Assembly (NCBI GenBank): GCA_032718475.1
Contig: JAUCBJ010008465.1
Coordinates: forward strand, 1-41,531
Length of the DNA stretch: 41,531 nucleotides
Direction: 5' to 3'
Origin: Nemertoderma westbladi
Lineage: Eukaryota; Xenacoelomorpha; Nemertodermatida; Nemertodermatidae
Below the pieces are notes generated by a model, which was not told where the DNA came from, did not search any database, and saw only the letters and a list, made by a program, of their open reading frames with translations. A program made the position numbers and the translations under genes. This document shows positions 9,120-20,861 of the stretch, in pieces. How positions within the stretch are numbered: the first letter of the stretch is position 1; the number at the start of each line of letters is the position of its first letter.

Positions 9120-10340
9120 CCTTTATTTATATAATGTAAGAATAATGAATTCTGATACCTTAGCATTGTAATTTATTTAAAAGAATTTGGTGGTTTAGGG
9201 TATCAAAGGCTTTCCTCAAGTCAATAGAAATAAGGCATGTAGATACTCTGGCATTTTTTAATATATCGGGAAAAAATGTTATTTATGGATAATATAAATT
9301 AATTTTGTTAGGTGTGGAGCTATCTATATCATACGCAGCAATCTTAACTAATTTTACTGGGAAAGTATCATTTGTTGAGCTATTATTGTTTTTATATATT
9401 ATATTGAAATCGCTTCTACGGCCGTTGTTTCTAAAAGGTTAAAGCTATTGGGTTTTTTGTAATTGATATATCGCGTTGGATTTCTATCACTTTTTGGAAA
9501 GTTGGGGTCCTATATTTACAAAATGTTCATTGAATATATTACTTATATTTTTTTCATTTGATTCTTCTTTATTACCAGACATGGTCTTCTGGGTTTAATT
9601 TTATTGGTGTGCCTCGATTTTAGGTTTTGTTTATTGCTTGATTAATAATTGATTGCCATGTTTTTTTCATATTATTTTTATGTTTTTAAATTCCAGCTCA
9701 AAATATTTTTTTTCTGCTTTTTTCATTAGTTTCGTTAAATTATTTCTGTACCTTTTATAATATTGTTCTTTTTGCGTGGTTGGTTTTAACATTAATGAGG
9801 ATTTTTTGTAATTGTTGATTTAACTATTGCGGGAGTCATCCATGGTTTTTTTGGAATCTCTCTTTTTTTCATTTCTTTTTTTCGGTAAATGTTTATTAGC
9901 TATAGCCTCAAATTCAGTATAAAATTTTTGAAATACTTTTTCCATTGGTATTTTATTATTCTGATATGTCCAGTTGCGTTTCTTTTGAATGTCTGATGTA
10001 AACTGGTCTTGATTAAATTTGGAATAATCATATATATGCTTTTTATCAATTGGTCTAAAAATATGAATAATTTCGTACACTATCAAAAAGGTGACTAGGT
10101 GATCGGTAAATCCAAAATTACTGTGGAAAACTCCAGGTGTTAATATTTTATTAGATATATTACTAAATATGTGGTCAATCATATTTTTGAAAAATATGTA
10201 ATTCGGGTTGGCTTATCTATTAGTTGTGTCAGTCCCATTTGATTCATAAATTTGTAAATAATTTGTAGCTAGGTTAGAACGTGTGTATTTAGCTCTATGT
10301 TGTAGTCGCCTGATAATATTATATCGATATTTTGATAAAC
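9120..10340 (-). mobile_element. CR1/jockey-type LINE relic: endonuclease to RT motif A, decayed
   Basis: Read on the minus strand, the order is that of a non-LTR pol. Near 10325 comes IILSGDYNIELNTH, the GD-x-N motif of the APE endonuclease. From 10182 a frame reads IDHIFSN ... FGFTDHLVTF, the SDH-type endonuclease end. A linker of basic helices includes KKTWQSIINQAIN near 9650. Finally, near 9200, ISIDLRKAFDTLNHQILL matches RT motif A with its catalytic Asp. Several frame changes and in-frame stops separate the pieces, so it is inactive. Its upstream part is cut off by the minisatellite at 10341. Confidence 0.75.
9820..10182 (-). pseudogene. LINE endonuclease C-terminus and linker (open fragment of the relic)
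   Basis: This 120-residue fragment carries IDHIFSN, then NFGFTDHLVTFLIV (the Asp-His pair of the apurinic-like endonuclease), then a lysine-rich linker ending KKTMDDS. In the family the His acts in phosphodiester cleavage at the target site. The first codon shown is an internal ATG, since the same protein continues upstream in another frame. It belongs to the relic at 9120-10340 and is not a free-standing gene. Confidence 0.65.
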
Positions 10341-13300
10341 TATACACTATATTTGTACACCATATTTACAATATATACTATATATTTACACTATATTTAT
10401 ACACCATATTTACAATATATACAATATATTTACACTATATTTACAATATATACTATATATTTACACTATATTTATACACCATATTTACAATATATACTAT
10501 ATATTTACACTATATTTACAATATATACTATATATTTACACTATATTTACAATATATACTATATATTTACACTATATTTATACACTATATTTACAATATA
10601 TACTATATATTTACACTATATTTACAATATATACTATATATTTACACTATATTTACAATATATACTATATATTTACACTATATTTACAATATATACTATA
10701 TATTTACACTATATTTACAATATATACTATATATTTACACTATATTTATACACTATATTTACAATATATAGTATATAAAATATATTTACACTATATTTAC
10801 AATATATACTATATATTTACACTATATTTACAATTTATACAATATATTTACACTATATTTACAATATATACTATATATTTACACTATAATTATACACTAT
10901 ATTTACAATATATACTATATATTTACACTATATTTACAATATATACTATATATTTACACTATATTTACAATATATACTATATATTTACACTATATTTACA
11001 ATATATACAATATATTTACACTATATTTACAATATATACTATATATTTACACTATATTTACAATATATACTATATATTTACACTATATTTACAATATATA
11101 CATATACAATATATTTACACTATATTTACAATATATACTATATATTTACACTATATTTATACACCATATTTACAATATATACAATATATTTACACTATAT
11201 TTACAATATATACTATATATTTACACTATATTTACAATATATACTATATATTTACACTATATTTACAATATACACTATATATTTACACTATATTTACAAT
11301 ATATACTATATATTTACACTATATTTATACACTATATTTACAATATATACTATATATTTACACTATATTTACAATATATACTATATATTTACACTATATT
11401 TACAATATATACTATATATTTACACTATATTTACAATATATACTATATATTTACACTATATTTACAATATATACTATATATTTACACTATATTTATACAC
11501 TATATTTACAATATATAGTATATAAAATATATTTACACTATATTTACAATATATACTATATATTTACACTATATTTACAATTTATACAATATATTTACAC
11601 TATATTTACAATATATACTATATATTTACACTATAATTATACACTATATTTACAATATATACTATATATTTACACTATATTTACAATATATACTATATAT
11701 TTACACTATATTTACAATATATACTATATATTTACACTATATTTACAATATATACAATATATTTACACTATATTTACAATATATACTATATATTTACACT
11801 ATATTTACAATATATACTATATATTTACACTATATTTACAATATATACATATACAATATATTTACACTATATTTACAATATATACTATATATTTACACTA
11901 TATTTATACACCATATTTACAATATATACAATATATTTACACTATATTTACAATATATACTATATATTTACACTATATTTACAATATATACTATATATTT
12001 ACACTATATTTATACACTATATTTACAATATATACTATATATTTACACTATATTTATACACCATATTTACAATATATACAATATATTTACACTATATTTA
12101 CAATATATACTATATATTTACACTATATTTACAATATATACTATATATTTACACTATATTTACAATATACACTATATATTTACACTATATTTACAATATA
12201 TACTATATATTTACACTATATTTATACACTATATTTACAATATATACTATATATTTACACTATATTTACAATATATACTATATATTTACACTATATTTAC
12301 AATATATACTATATATTTACACTATATTTACAATATATACTATATATTTACACTATATTTACAATATATACTATATATTTACACTATATTTATACACTAT
12401 ATTTACAATATATAGTATATAAAATATATTTACACTATATTTACAATATATACTATATATTTACACTATATTTACAATTTATACAATATATTTACACAAT
12501 ATTTACAATATATACTATATATTTACACTATAATTATACACTATATTTACAATATATACTATATATTTACACTATATTTACAATATATACTATATATTTA
12601 CACTATATTTACAATATATACTATATATTTACACTATATTTACAATATATACAATATATTTACACTATATTTACAATATATACTATATATTTACACTATA
12701 TTTACAATATATACTATATATTTACACTATATTTACAATATATACATATACAATATATTTACACTATATTTACAATATATACTATATATTTACACTATAT
12801 TTATACACCATATTTACAATATATACAATATATTTACACTATATTTACAATATATACTATATATTTACACTATATTTACAATATATACTATATATTTACA
12901 CTATATTTATACACTATATTTACAATATATACTATATATTTACACTATATTTACAATATATACTATATATTTACACTATATTTACAATATATACTATATA
13001 TTTACACTATATTTACAATATATACAATATATTTACACTATATTTACAATATATACTATATATTTACACTATATTTACAATATATACTGTATATTTACAC
13101 TATATTTACAATATATACTATATATTTACACTATATTTACAATATATACTATATATTTACACTATATTTACAATATATACTATATATTTACACTATATTT
13201 ACAATATATACTGTATATTTACACTATATTTATAAACTATATTTACACTATATTTATACTATATTTATATACTATATATACTATATTTACAATATATACT

Positions 13301-13639
13301 ATATATTTACACTATATTTACAATATATACTATATAATTACACTATATTTACAATATATACTATATATTTACACTATATTTACAATATATACTGTATATT
13401 TACACTATATTTATACACTATATTTACAATATATACTATATATTTACACTATATTTACAATATATACTATATATTTACACTATATTTACAATATATACTA
13501 TATATTTACACTATATTTACAATATATACTGTATATTTACACTATATTTACAATATATACTATATATTTACACTATATTTACAATATATACTATATATTT
13601 ACACTATATTTACAATATATACTATATATTTACACTATA
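10341..13639. repeat. Minisatellite array 1, 31-bp AT-rich unit
   Basis: About 3.3 kb of head-to-tail units of the form ACAATATATAC, TATATATTTAC, ACTATATTT (31 bp). A longer variant is interspersed, carrying an extra 14-bp ATACACTATATTT-like step (45 bp in total). A common single-base variant has ACAATATATT in place of ACTATATATT. Two forward frames lack stops for over a hundred codons, giving low-complexity Ile/Tyr/Leu/Thr peptides that are artefacts of the repeat. It abuts the LINE relic at 10340 and the LINE A copy at 13640. Confidence 0.95.
10771..13200. repeat. Higher-order repeat inside array 1 (747-bp and 897-bp units)
   Basis: Rare variants mark a superimposed period. GTATATAAAA starts at 10771, 11518 and 12415. 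CAATTTATAC starts at 10831, 11578 and 12475. CATATACAAT starts at 11101, 11848 and 12745. All three give spacings of 747 and then 897. The extra 150 bases in the second unit are an internal tandem duplication, since CCATATTTAC recurs at 11911 and 12061. The end of the third unit is not sharply defined. Confidence 0.85.
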
Positions 13640-13645
13640 GGCATA

Positions 13646-15475
13646 CAGGCATACAGCTCGTTCAACCTAATTGGTTCGGACCACAGAATTGTGACTGCAG
13701 AGATCAGACTCAGTTTGAGAGCCAGCAAACCCAGGACAAGCAAGCAAATCAACTATGACTGGGAGAAACTCAGAACTGACAATGCTGTAAAGGATGCTTA
13801 TACAGTAGAAGTTCAAAACCGCTTTGAAGCACTTCAGTCAATGGATGAAGACCAGTCCACCGATTTAATATACCAGAATATAATAACAGCCCACAAGGAA
13901 TCAGCTAAGAGGCATATCCCCCAGAAACCTAAACGAAAACAGTATGTGCCATGGCAAAACTCTGAGGTTACTTGTAAGAGAGAAGATCTTAAGATAGCCT
14001 ACAAAGTTAAAACCGAACAACCAACAACCGAAAACATTAACAAGGTTGAGAAAGCTAAGGACGATCTTAAATTGGCCTACAACATCAGCCAGGAAAAGTA
14101 CATACAGGATAAAACTGAAGCAATTACAACTGCTCACATACAGCAACAATCAAGACTTACCTGGCAAACTGTAAATGAGGTATCTGGTCGGAAAAGTTGT
14201 GCAAAGGGGCGCCTCAAAGCCGATAGTCCTGAAGAACGTGTTGGGAAGTGGAAAAATAACTTCAGCAACTTGCTTGGGCAGCCAACAAACATCGAGGTCA
14301 GCCCTACAAGGAAAATATATGGCAAGACACTACCTATAGAAACAGGGGACTTCACACCTGCCGAACTCCAAAGAAGCATTAAAAGCATGTCCAATAATAA
14401 AGCGAGTGGATTAGATGAAATCCCAGCGGAGGTATGGAAAACCGGAGTGCTAAATAGACCATTATTGAATGTTTGCAACCGGATGTTAAAAGGGGAAAAG
14501 CCACCACCAATTTGGACTAAAGGTCAACTAAAGCCTCTCCCCAAGAAAGGAGACCTCGGCATACCAACAAACTATCGTGGGATCTGTCTGCTTGTGGTAG
14601 CTGCCAAAATATACAATAAAATGATTCTATATAGGATTAGGCCTCACAAAGAGAAACTACTGCGTAAGAGCCAAAACGGATTTCGACCAAGTAGATCAAC
14701 AATAGCTCAGAAACTTGCACTACGGAGACTGATTGAAGGAATCAAGTCAAAGAATCTCCCCGCAGTCATGACTTTTGTGGACTTCAAGAAGGCATTCGAC
14801 TCCATCCATAGAGGTAAAATGCTTGAAATCCTAAGAGCTTATGGAATACCAGAAGTAATTGTTGCTGGCATTGGATTGCTATATTGTGACACAGAAGCGC
14901 AGGTACTCTCACCAGATGGTGAAACTGAGTTTTTCTCAATCCTGGCTGGCGTACTGCAAGGTGGCACATTAGCACCATTACTATTTGTAATTGTGCTGGA
15001 TTGCGCAATGAGGACGGCCACAAAGGGTGAAGATCTGGGATTCACACTTCAAGAACGCAGAAGTAGTAGATATCCGGCAACTACAGTCACAGACACCGAC
15101 TTTGCGGATGACATCGCCCTGCTCTCTAATACGCTAGCAGATGCACAGCTTCTACTAAATAAAGTGGAGAGGGCTGCTAAGGAGGTTGGATTGCATATAA
15201 ATGCTACCAAGACCGAATTCATGACCTTTAATGTTGATGGAAACTCGACAACCATTGATAATAATCAACTAAGGCAGGTCGATGACTTCCAGTACCTTGG
15301 ATCATGGATAGAGAGTAGCAAAAAGGACATAGAAGTTAGGAAAGCAAAGGCTTGGGTAGCTCTATCAAAAATGGATACCATCTGGAAATCAGATCTCTCC
15401 AGGCACCTGAAGACCAAGTTCTTTCGAGCCACTGTGGAAAGTGTATTTTATACGGGGGTGAGACCTGGACACTGA
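13646..15475 (+). pseudogene. LINE A endonuclease end plus reverse transcriptase, frameshifted at its end
   Basis: Just before the first in-frame start-like codon (13691) the frame already reads NLIGSDHRIV, the endonuclease SDHR motif, so the coding sequence really continues upstream and was cut by 5' truncation. Residues below are numbered from 13691. The RT has NKASGLDEIPAEVWK (236-250), SQNGFRPSRST (327-337), motif A FVDFKKAFDS with Asp364, QGGTLAPLLF (423-432) and the catalytic FADD at 471-474, then YLGSWIES. It makes cDNA on nicked target DNA. QGG replaces the QGD usual at that site, which may matter. The frame runs off at 15475 because a T run at 15446-15449 has four T's where copies 2 and 3 have five. 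Confidence 0.85.
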
Positions 15476-15840
15476 CTAAATCACTTGAACAACGAATTGA
15501 TGGTTGCTACACAAGACTACTAAGGGCAGCCCTAAACATCAGCTGGAGACAACACATGACAAACGCCGAGCTTTATGGTACAATACCACATGTATCAACC
15601 ACCCTCCGTGAACGCAGATTAAGATTCAGTGGGCACTGCTGGCGAAGTAAAGACGAGGTCATACCAGATCTACTTCTCTAGGCAACCAACTCATGGAAAG
15701 CGTAGTCGTGGACGACCTGCCATAACATATATAGATCAACTTGAAAGGGATACTGAACTTGGGAGAAACGAAATTGCGACAACTATGGAGAATCGGGAAG
15801 CCTGGAAGGATCTCATTTCCACTGTCCGAGTTCGCTCGAC
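15457..15840 (+). pseudogene. LINE A post-RT module, out of frame with the RT
   Basis: The module shared by families A and B continues in another frame. In order: GGETWTLTKSLEQRIDG; CYTRLLRAALNISWRQH; LRERRLRFSGHCWRSKDE; and, in a third frame after about 15675, GKRSRGRPAITYIDQLERD and ENREAWKDLI. The second frame change comes from an extra base in CTTCTCTAGGC at 15672-15682; copies 2 and 3 read CTTTTCTGGC there, and the extra base also makes a TAG. Copy 1 therefore has at least two disabling changes in an otherwise well kept 2-kb sequence. Confidence 0.8.
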
Positions 15841-15850
15841 CTAGTAGTAG

Positions 15851-16977
15851 TATTTACACTATATTTACAATATATACTGTATATTTACACTATATTTATA
15901 CACTATATATTTACACTATATTTACAATATATACTGTATATTTACACTATATTTATACACTATATTTACAATATATACTATATATATATTTACACTATAT
16001 TTACAATATATACTGTATATTTACACTATATTTATACACTATATTTACAATATATACTATATATTTACACTATATTTACAATATATACTATATATTTACA
16101 CAATATTTACAATATATACTATATATTTACACTATATTTACAATATATACTGTATATTTACACTATATTTATACACTATATTTACAATATATACTATATA
16201 TTTACACTATATTTACAATATATACTATATATTTACACTATATTTACAATATATACAATATATTTACACCATATTTACAATATATACTATATATTTACAC
16301 TATATTTACAATATATACTATATATTTACACTATATTTACAATATACACTATATATTTACACTATATTTACAATATATACTGTATATTTACACTATATTT
16401 ATACACTATATTTACAATATATACTATATATATATTTACACTATATTTACAATATATACTGTATATTTACACTATATTTATACACTATATTTACAATATA
16501 TACTATATATTTACACTATATTTACAATATATACTATATATTTACACAATATTTACAATATATACTATATATTTACACTATATTTACAATATATACTGTA
16601 TATTTACACTATATTTATACACTATATTTACAATATATACTATATATTTACAATATATACTATATATTTACACTATATTTACAATATATACTATATATTT
16701 ACACTATATTTACAATATATACAATATATTTACACCATATTTACAATATATACTATATATTTACACTATATTTACAATATATACTATATATTTACACTAT
16801 ATTTACAATATATACAATATATTTACACTATATTTACAATATATAGTATATATTTACACTATATTTATACACCATATTTACAATATATACAATATATTTA
16901 CACTATATTTACAATATATACAATATATTTACACTATATTTACAATATATACTATATATTTACACTATATTTATACA
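15851..16977. repeat. Minisatellite array 2
   Basis: The same 31/45-bp units as array 1, now with many TACTGTATATTT variants and 7-bp TATATAT insertions near 15975 and 16430. The stretch at about 15930-16150 is echoed at about 16370-16610 (same order of variants), so local block duplication continues here. The last eight bases, TTTATACA, are the target duplication of the hAT-like element. Confidence 0.95.
16970..16977. repeat. 8-bp target-site duplication, left copy
   Basis: TTTATACA, identical to 18324-18331 on the other side of the hAT-like element. The word is a normal part of the 45-bp minisatellite variant, which identifies the pre-insertion target. Confidence 0.8.
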
Positions 16978-18323
16978 TAGGAATGTCCCGGAATTCCGTT
17001 CCGGCCGGAATTCCGGCGGTTTTTGAACGATTCCGGTTCCGGCCGGAATTGCCGGAATGGGGTCAATTCTGGCCGGAATTTTACCGGAATTACAAGGTTC
17101 CTAGCTAGTTTGATCGTTACAATTAGTTTGTTAAATTATTATCAAAATTTATATATATTTTTAACATATACTTACCAATTTAATTAGTTTAAGATACTTG
17201 TCAACACTTGTAGTTGTAAAAAAAATAAACAAGTAAACTTTTATTCGGCAGTTAGAGCTACCACCTAAGGATGCAAGTCAGTGATGCGCCCTGGCTAGTC
17301 CCATCAAGCATTCATGCCGAAACGAAAACTGCCCTGGCCCTCATGTGGGGATCGAACCCTCGACCTCCGAAAGATGTATATTCAATGCAACCACTACACT
17401 AAGGTGGAGTCTAACTAAGCTATGTAACGAGGGAAAATTACTGCCACCGTGTTTTTTAAAGTGAATTCAGTCTTGATGGGTGAGACAGGGGGGGGGGGGG
17501 GGGAGTGAACGCAAATCCCATCTTGGCGAATTAATGTCCCGCCTGAATGTTAAATTCTCAATTTAGGGAAAGGAGCAGGTAACACTGGCACGTTATTTCA
17601 ACCAAAACAATAAACTAAACAATAGTATTCGTATACAATTCACAACCGCCTTAATTTACATCTTATTAAACCTTTTGTCGCTTTGAAGAGATTTTTTATG
17701 AAATGCATTAGGCCCATAAATAGTTTTCAGATTTTGTCTGAGTCCGTATGTGAAAAGTATAGCCCCCGTGCTCCATTGGTAAGACATAAGTCAAAAGTCA
17801 TTTGTTAAAAAAAATATATAAGATGCGTCTCACATTTACTACATATTTCAACTCAAAGTAACCAATCACAGGCCTTTAGCATGCCATAAGTCATGTGTTG
17901 ATTATTGTAGATGGAATTATTATTATTATTTCAGATAGGGGGGAAAATTGGACGCAATAAAAATTAATCACTCTCCAGGAGAAATTCGACGCAAATAACA
18001 GCTGATTAGTCTCAAAAATGAATTCGATGTCGTTTAAGGCCGAAGTATGGGGGTACTTCCCGTCCCATAAAAGGCCATAACGGACCAGGCCGCTCTCCAC
18101 TCCACCCACTTTAATTGCCCCTAGGTGCTGATTGATCTCTAGTAAACTTGGCTTTAGAAATTAAAAAATTCATTTATTTCACAAAAAAATATAAAGTTTC
18201 ATGGGTCATTTAGTGTATTTCACTAATTATACAAAATTCCGGTTCCGGCCGGAATATTCCGGCATGTTGAATTCCGGTTCCGGTTCCGGCCGGAATCAAA
18301 ATATCGATTCCGGGACATCCCTA
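16978..18323. mobile_element. Non-autonomous hAT-like DNA transposon (1346 bp) inserted in the minisatellite
   Basis: The left end is TAGGAATGTCCCGGAAT and the right end, complemented, is TAGGGATGTCCCGGAAT: 17 bases with one mismatch. TTTATACA lies directly outside both ends (16970-16977 and 18324-18331), a perfect 8-bp target duplication, which together with the TAGGG-type end is typical of hAT elements. Both subterminal regions are packed with TTCCGGCCGGAAT palindromes, candidate transposase-binding sites. There is no transposase frame; the interior is non-coding, with a 16-17-base G run near 17490 and an embedded SINE on the minus strand. It must have been moved by a transposase encoded elsewhere. 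Confidence 0.85.
17235..17410 (-). mobile_element. tRNA-derived SINE inside the hAT-like element
   Basis: On the minus strand the head reads CACCTTAGTGTAGTGGTTG (A-box region, 17386-17404). About 30 bases later comes GGTTCGATCCCC (B box, complement of 17347-17358), the two halves of an RNA polymerase III internal promoter. The spacing fits a tRNA-like head. It then runs through a non-tRNA body (GGGCCAGGGCAG, GGCATGAATGC) to CTGCCGAATAAAAG near 17240, which may be its 3' end. The acceptor-stem bases do not pair, so it is not a functional tRNA gene. Confidence 0.6.
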
Positions 18324-18331
18324 TTTATACA
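18324..18331. repeat. 8-bp target-site duplication, right copy
   Basis: TTTATACA, partner of 16970-16977. Confidence 0.8.
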
Positions 18332-19465
18332 CTATATTTACAATATATACTATATATTTACACTATATTTACAATATATACAATATATTTACACTATATT
18401 TACTATATTTATACACTATATTTACAATATATACTATATATTTACACTATATTTACAATATATACTGTATATTTACACTAAATTTATACACTATATTTAC
18501 AATATATACTATATATTTACACTATATTTACAATATATACTATATATTTACACTATATTTACAATATATACAATATATTTACACTATATTTACAATATAT
18601 ACATATTTACACTATATTTATACACCATATTTACAATATATACAATATATTTACACTATATTTACAATATATACTATATATTTACACTATATTTACAATA
18701 TATACTATATATTTACACTATATTTATACACTATATTTACAATATATACTATATATTTACACTATATTTACAATATATACAATATATTTACACTAATTTA
18801 CAATATATACTATATATTTACACTATATTTACAATATATACAATATATTTACACTATATTTACAATATATACTATATATTTACACTATATTTACAATATA
18901 TACTGTATATTTACACTATATTTATACACTATATTTACAATATATACTATATATTTACACTATATTTACAATATATACTATATATTTACACTATATTTAC
19001 AATATATATACTATATATTTACACTATATTTACAATATATACAATATATTTACACTATATTTACAATATATACTATATATTTACACTATATTTACAATAT
19101 ATACTATATATTTACACTATATTTACAATATATACTATATATTTACACTATATTTACAATATATACAATATATTTACACTATATTTACAATATATACTAT
19201 ATATTTACACTATATTTACAATATATACTATATATTTACACCATATTTATAAACTATATTTATACACTATATTTACAATATATACTATATATTTACACTA
19301 TATTTACAATATATACAATATATTTACACTATATTTACAATATATACTATATATTTACACTATATTTACAATATATACTATATATTTACACTATATTTAC
19401 AATATATACTATATATTTACACTATATTTATAAACTATATTTATAAACTATATTTACACTATATG
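18332..19465. repeat. Minisatellite array 3
   Basis: Continuation of the same 31/45-bp repeat after the hAT-like insertion. It frays at the right edge into ATTTATAAACTAT units (about 19420-19465). Without the two insertions the three arrays would form one block of about 5.6 kb. Confidence 0.95.
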
Positions 19466-19880
19466 TATATATTGGTGTTTCTATATTTGTATATATTTCT
19501 GTATAAGGCGAATAAGGCGTAATGGGCCTTCCCGGTTCGGTCACCTACATTCGTCATCATTACGGTGTGTTAGTAGTAAATCGGTTTAATAAACAAAATT
19601 GAAAATTTCTAAATTTTTCTTACCATTTAGAAACATTTCACAGCGAACATATAAAAATCCGAACCAAGTCACTGAGTTACCGGTGCGACACTATAATCCG
19701 AATTCCAGGATATGGTGTATTGATTGAGTTTTGCTCTCGAACTTTAACCTCCCAACTCGTGCCAAATCCAATACACTCGGACATAATGGAATCTTGGTAA
19801 ATTTTAATTCGTGTTTTAAAAAAAAGTCTACTTTTTTTCTTATTTATTGGGGAAATTTATCTCTTTAACAGAAATATATA
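19466..19880. other. Non-coding stretch, no gene seen
   Basis: No supported frame. A phrase near 19755-19800 (CCCAACTCGTGCC ... ACTCGGACATAATGG) loosely repeats one near 7555-7600 (GCCAACTCTTG ... ACTCGGACAGAATAG), so an uncharacterised dispersed repeat may be present in both places. Confidence 0.4.
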
Positions 19881-19891
19881 TATCGTAAAAA
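19881..19891. repeat. 11-bp target-site duplication, LINE B copy 2, 3' side
   Basis: TATCGTAAAAA, identical to 20851-20861 on the other side of the LINE. Confidence 0.75.
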
Positions 19892-19927
19892 CTACTAGGA
19901 TCGGCATGCTGCATTGCAGCTGCATTT

Positions 19928-20266
19928 TTAATAATGCTGTGCCGGCTTGTCAACAAAATTGCACCGCCACAACTCCCTATCACCCATGACATTTGCTAGA
20001 TCATCCGCATCTTCAAGGCCAGTGTCCTTTGAGATGTGTCTCAAGAAAGTCATGTGCTGCCCAACATTCTTATTCACTCCATGAGGCTGCCAAAGCACAA
20101 GATTATGCACTGACTGGTCTTCACGACGAAAGCAATGTCCTGCAAAGCGGAGGCGATTTTGTTCTAGTGTCAAGCTTGGGGGAACCAATGAGACACCTCC
20201 AATGTTATATAGTGTCTGGTTGGAGATGTGTGCATTGTACTTGACACACTGAACCCGCCGTAGCAT
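19928..20266 (-). pseudogene. LINE B post-RT module
   Basis: Close match in order and sequence to the module of copy 1: MLRRVQCVKYNAHISNQTL, LEQNRLRFAGHCFRRED, VMGDRELWRCNFVDKPA. The start given is an internal Met; the same protein continues upstream, out of frame, to about 20500 (recognisable as EDLRIRKGK-type codons near 20460). The basic RGGQP linker of copy 1 has become NVGQH. Confidence 0.7.
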
Positions 20267-20576
20267 TCTTATGAATGGGCCATCAAAAGATTTGGTGTCC
20301 TCAGCAGTTAGAGCCCAGCATGGATTCCCATAGACGAGTGCTGGAACTACTGCTGGTCTAAATAATCGGACCTTAAGTTTCCGATTAATTCTGTGACTTT
20401 CAAATCCTGGAAAGCCTATTCAAGGCTACCCCTGCCTTTCCCTTACATATTCGAAGGTCCTCACCTGACTTCTGGATCCATGATCCCAGGTAACAGAAGT
20501 CGTCCACATGCTCAAGTATACCATCCTTTGAGCTTATGCTCATCCAGTGAGAGACTTGTTGAGGACTTTCAAACTG

Positions 20577-20843
20577 TCAAACTGTCAAAATTTTGGTCTT
20601 TCTGGAGTTAATAAAAAGACCAACACTAGAAGCAGCATGTTCTAATGAGCTGAGGAGCCGTTGGGCTCCATCTAGTGATTCTGAAAGTACTCCTAAGACA
20701 TCAGCAAAGTCTATATCAGTTAGGTACTTGGCAGGATTTCCTCTACCTCTTCTGGAGCCAGTAGGTGGAATTACCATCACCCCATCATCATTATGATGAT
20801 CTAAGGACATGCGTAGAACATAGTCAACCACAATTATGAACAA
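20577..20843 (-). pseudogene. LINE B reverse transcriptase core fragment, catalytic motif mutated
   Basis: The frame reads FIIVVDYVLRMSLD, then a spacer, then TDIDFADVLGVLSES, then a helix ALSSVG-like segment AASSVGLFINSRKTK. The third block is RT motif C; the family sequence is FADD, and here the second catalytic aspartate is Val, which would abolish polymerisation. Motif A lies upstream of the truncation point and is absent. It runs out of frame at about 20577. Confidence 0.75.
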
Positions 20844-20850
20844 GAATGAT

Positions 20851-20861
20851 TATCGTAAAAA
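20851..20861. repeat. 11-bp target-site duplication, LINE B copy 2, 5' side
   Basis: TATCGTAAAAA, partner of 19881-19891. It directly abuts the 3' end of the SINE, so the LINE jumped into the SINE's tail region. Confidence 0.75.

Larger units (their letters stand above)
13640..15850 (+). mobile_element. LINE family A, copy 1: 5' truncated, inserted in the minisatellite
   Basis: A 2.2-kb non-LTR retrotransposon. It begins inside the endonuclease and runs through a full RT to its 3' end, TTCGCTCGACC plus a TAGTAGTAG tail. Minisatellite DNA flanks it on both sides. TATTTACACTATA (13 bp) lies immediately on each side (13627-13639 and 15851-15863), consistent with a target-site duplication, although the same words recur throughout the array. 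Copies 2 and 3 at 5185 and 37268 share the 3' end. Family assignment is only to a non-LTR group with an APE endonuclease and a short-repeat tail. Confidence 0.9.
19892..20850 (-). mobile_element. LINE family B, copy 2: 5' truncated, with target-site duplication
   Basis: Minus-strand insertion bounded by 11-bp TATCGTAAAAA repeats. It spans from just before the RT motif around SFLFIIVVDYV to the 3' terminus CATGCCGATCCTAGTAG. Copy 1 at 3838-4456 shares the last 600 bases. Here the AGT tail is minimal and there is no TATC run, so the TATC flanks of copy 1 are not an obligatory part of the element. Decay includes an FADV in place of FADD, several frame changes and stops. Confidence 0.85.

Noticed and set aside
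10283-10778. Long Ile/Tyr/Leu-rich open frames at the start of the minisatellite
   Set aside because: They arise because the 31-bp unit has no stop in two frames. Composition is pure repeat and the frame has no gene context.
10341-13639. CRISPR-like array
   Set aside because: Direct tandem units without unique spacers in an animal genome; it is a minisatellite.
15741-17108. A 455-codon open frame joining the LINE A end to the minisatellite and the hAT-like end
   Set aside because: It crosses three unrelated elements and is an accident of stop-free repeats.
17347-17404. Possible tRNA gene inside the hAT-like element
   Set aside because: Same reason: no acceptor pairing, and a SINE-like body follows.
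18201-19433. A 410-codon open frame from the hAT-like element into array 3
   Set aside because: Same cause: repeat-derived and spanning an insertion boundary.
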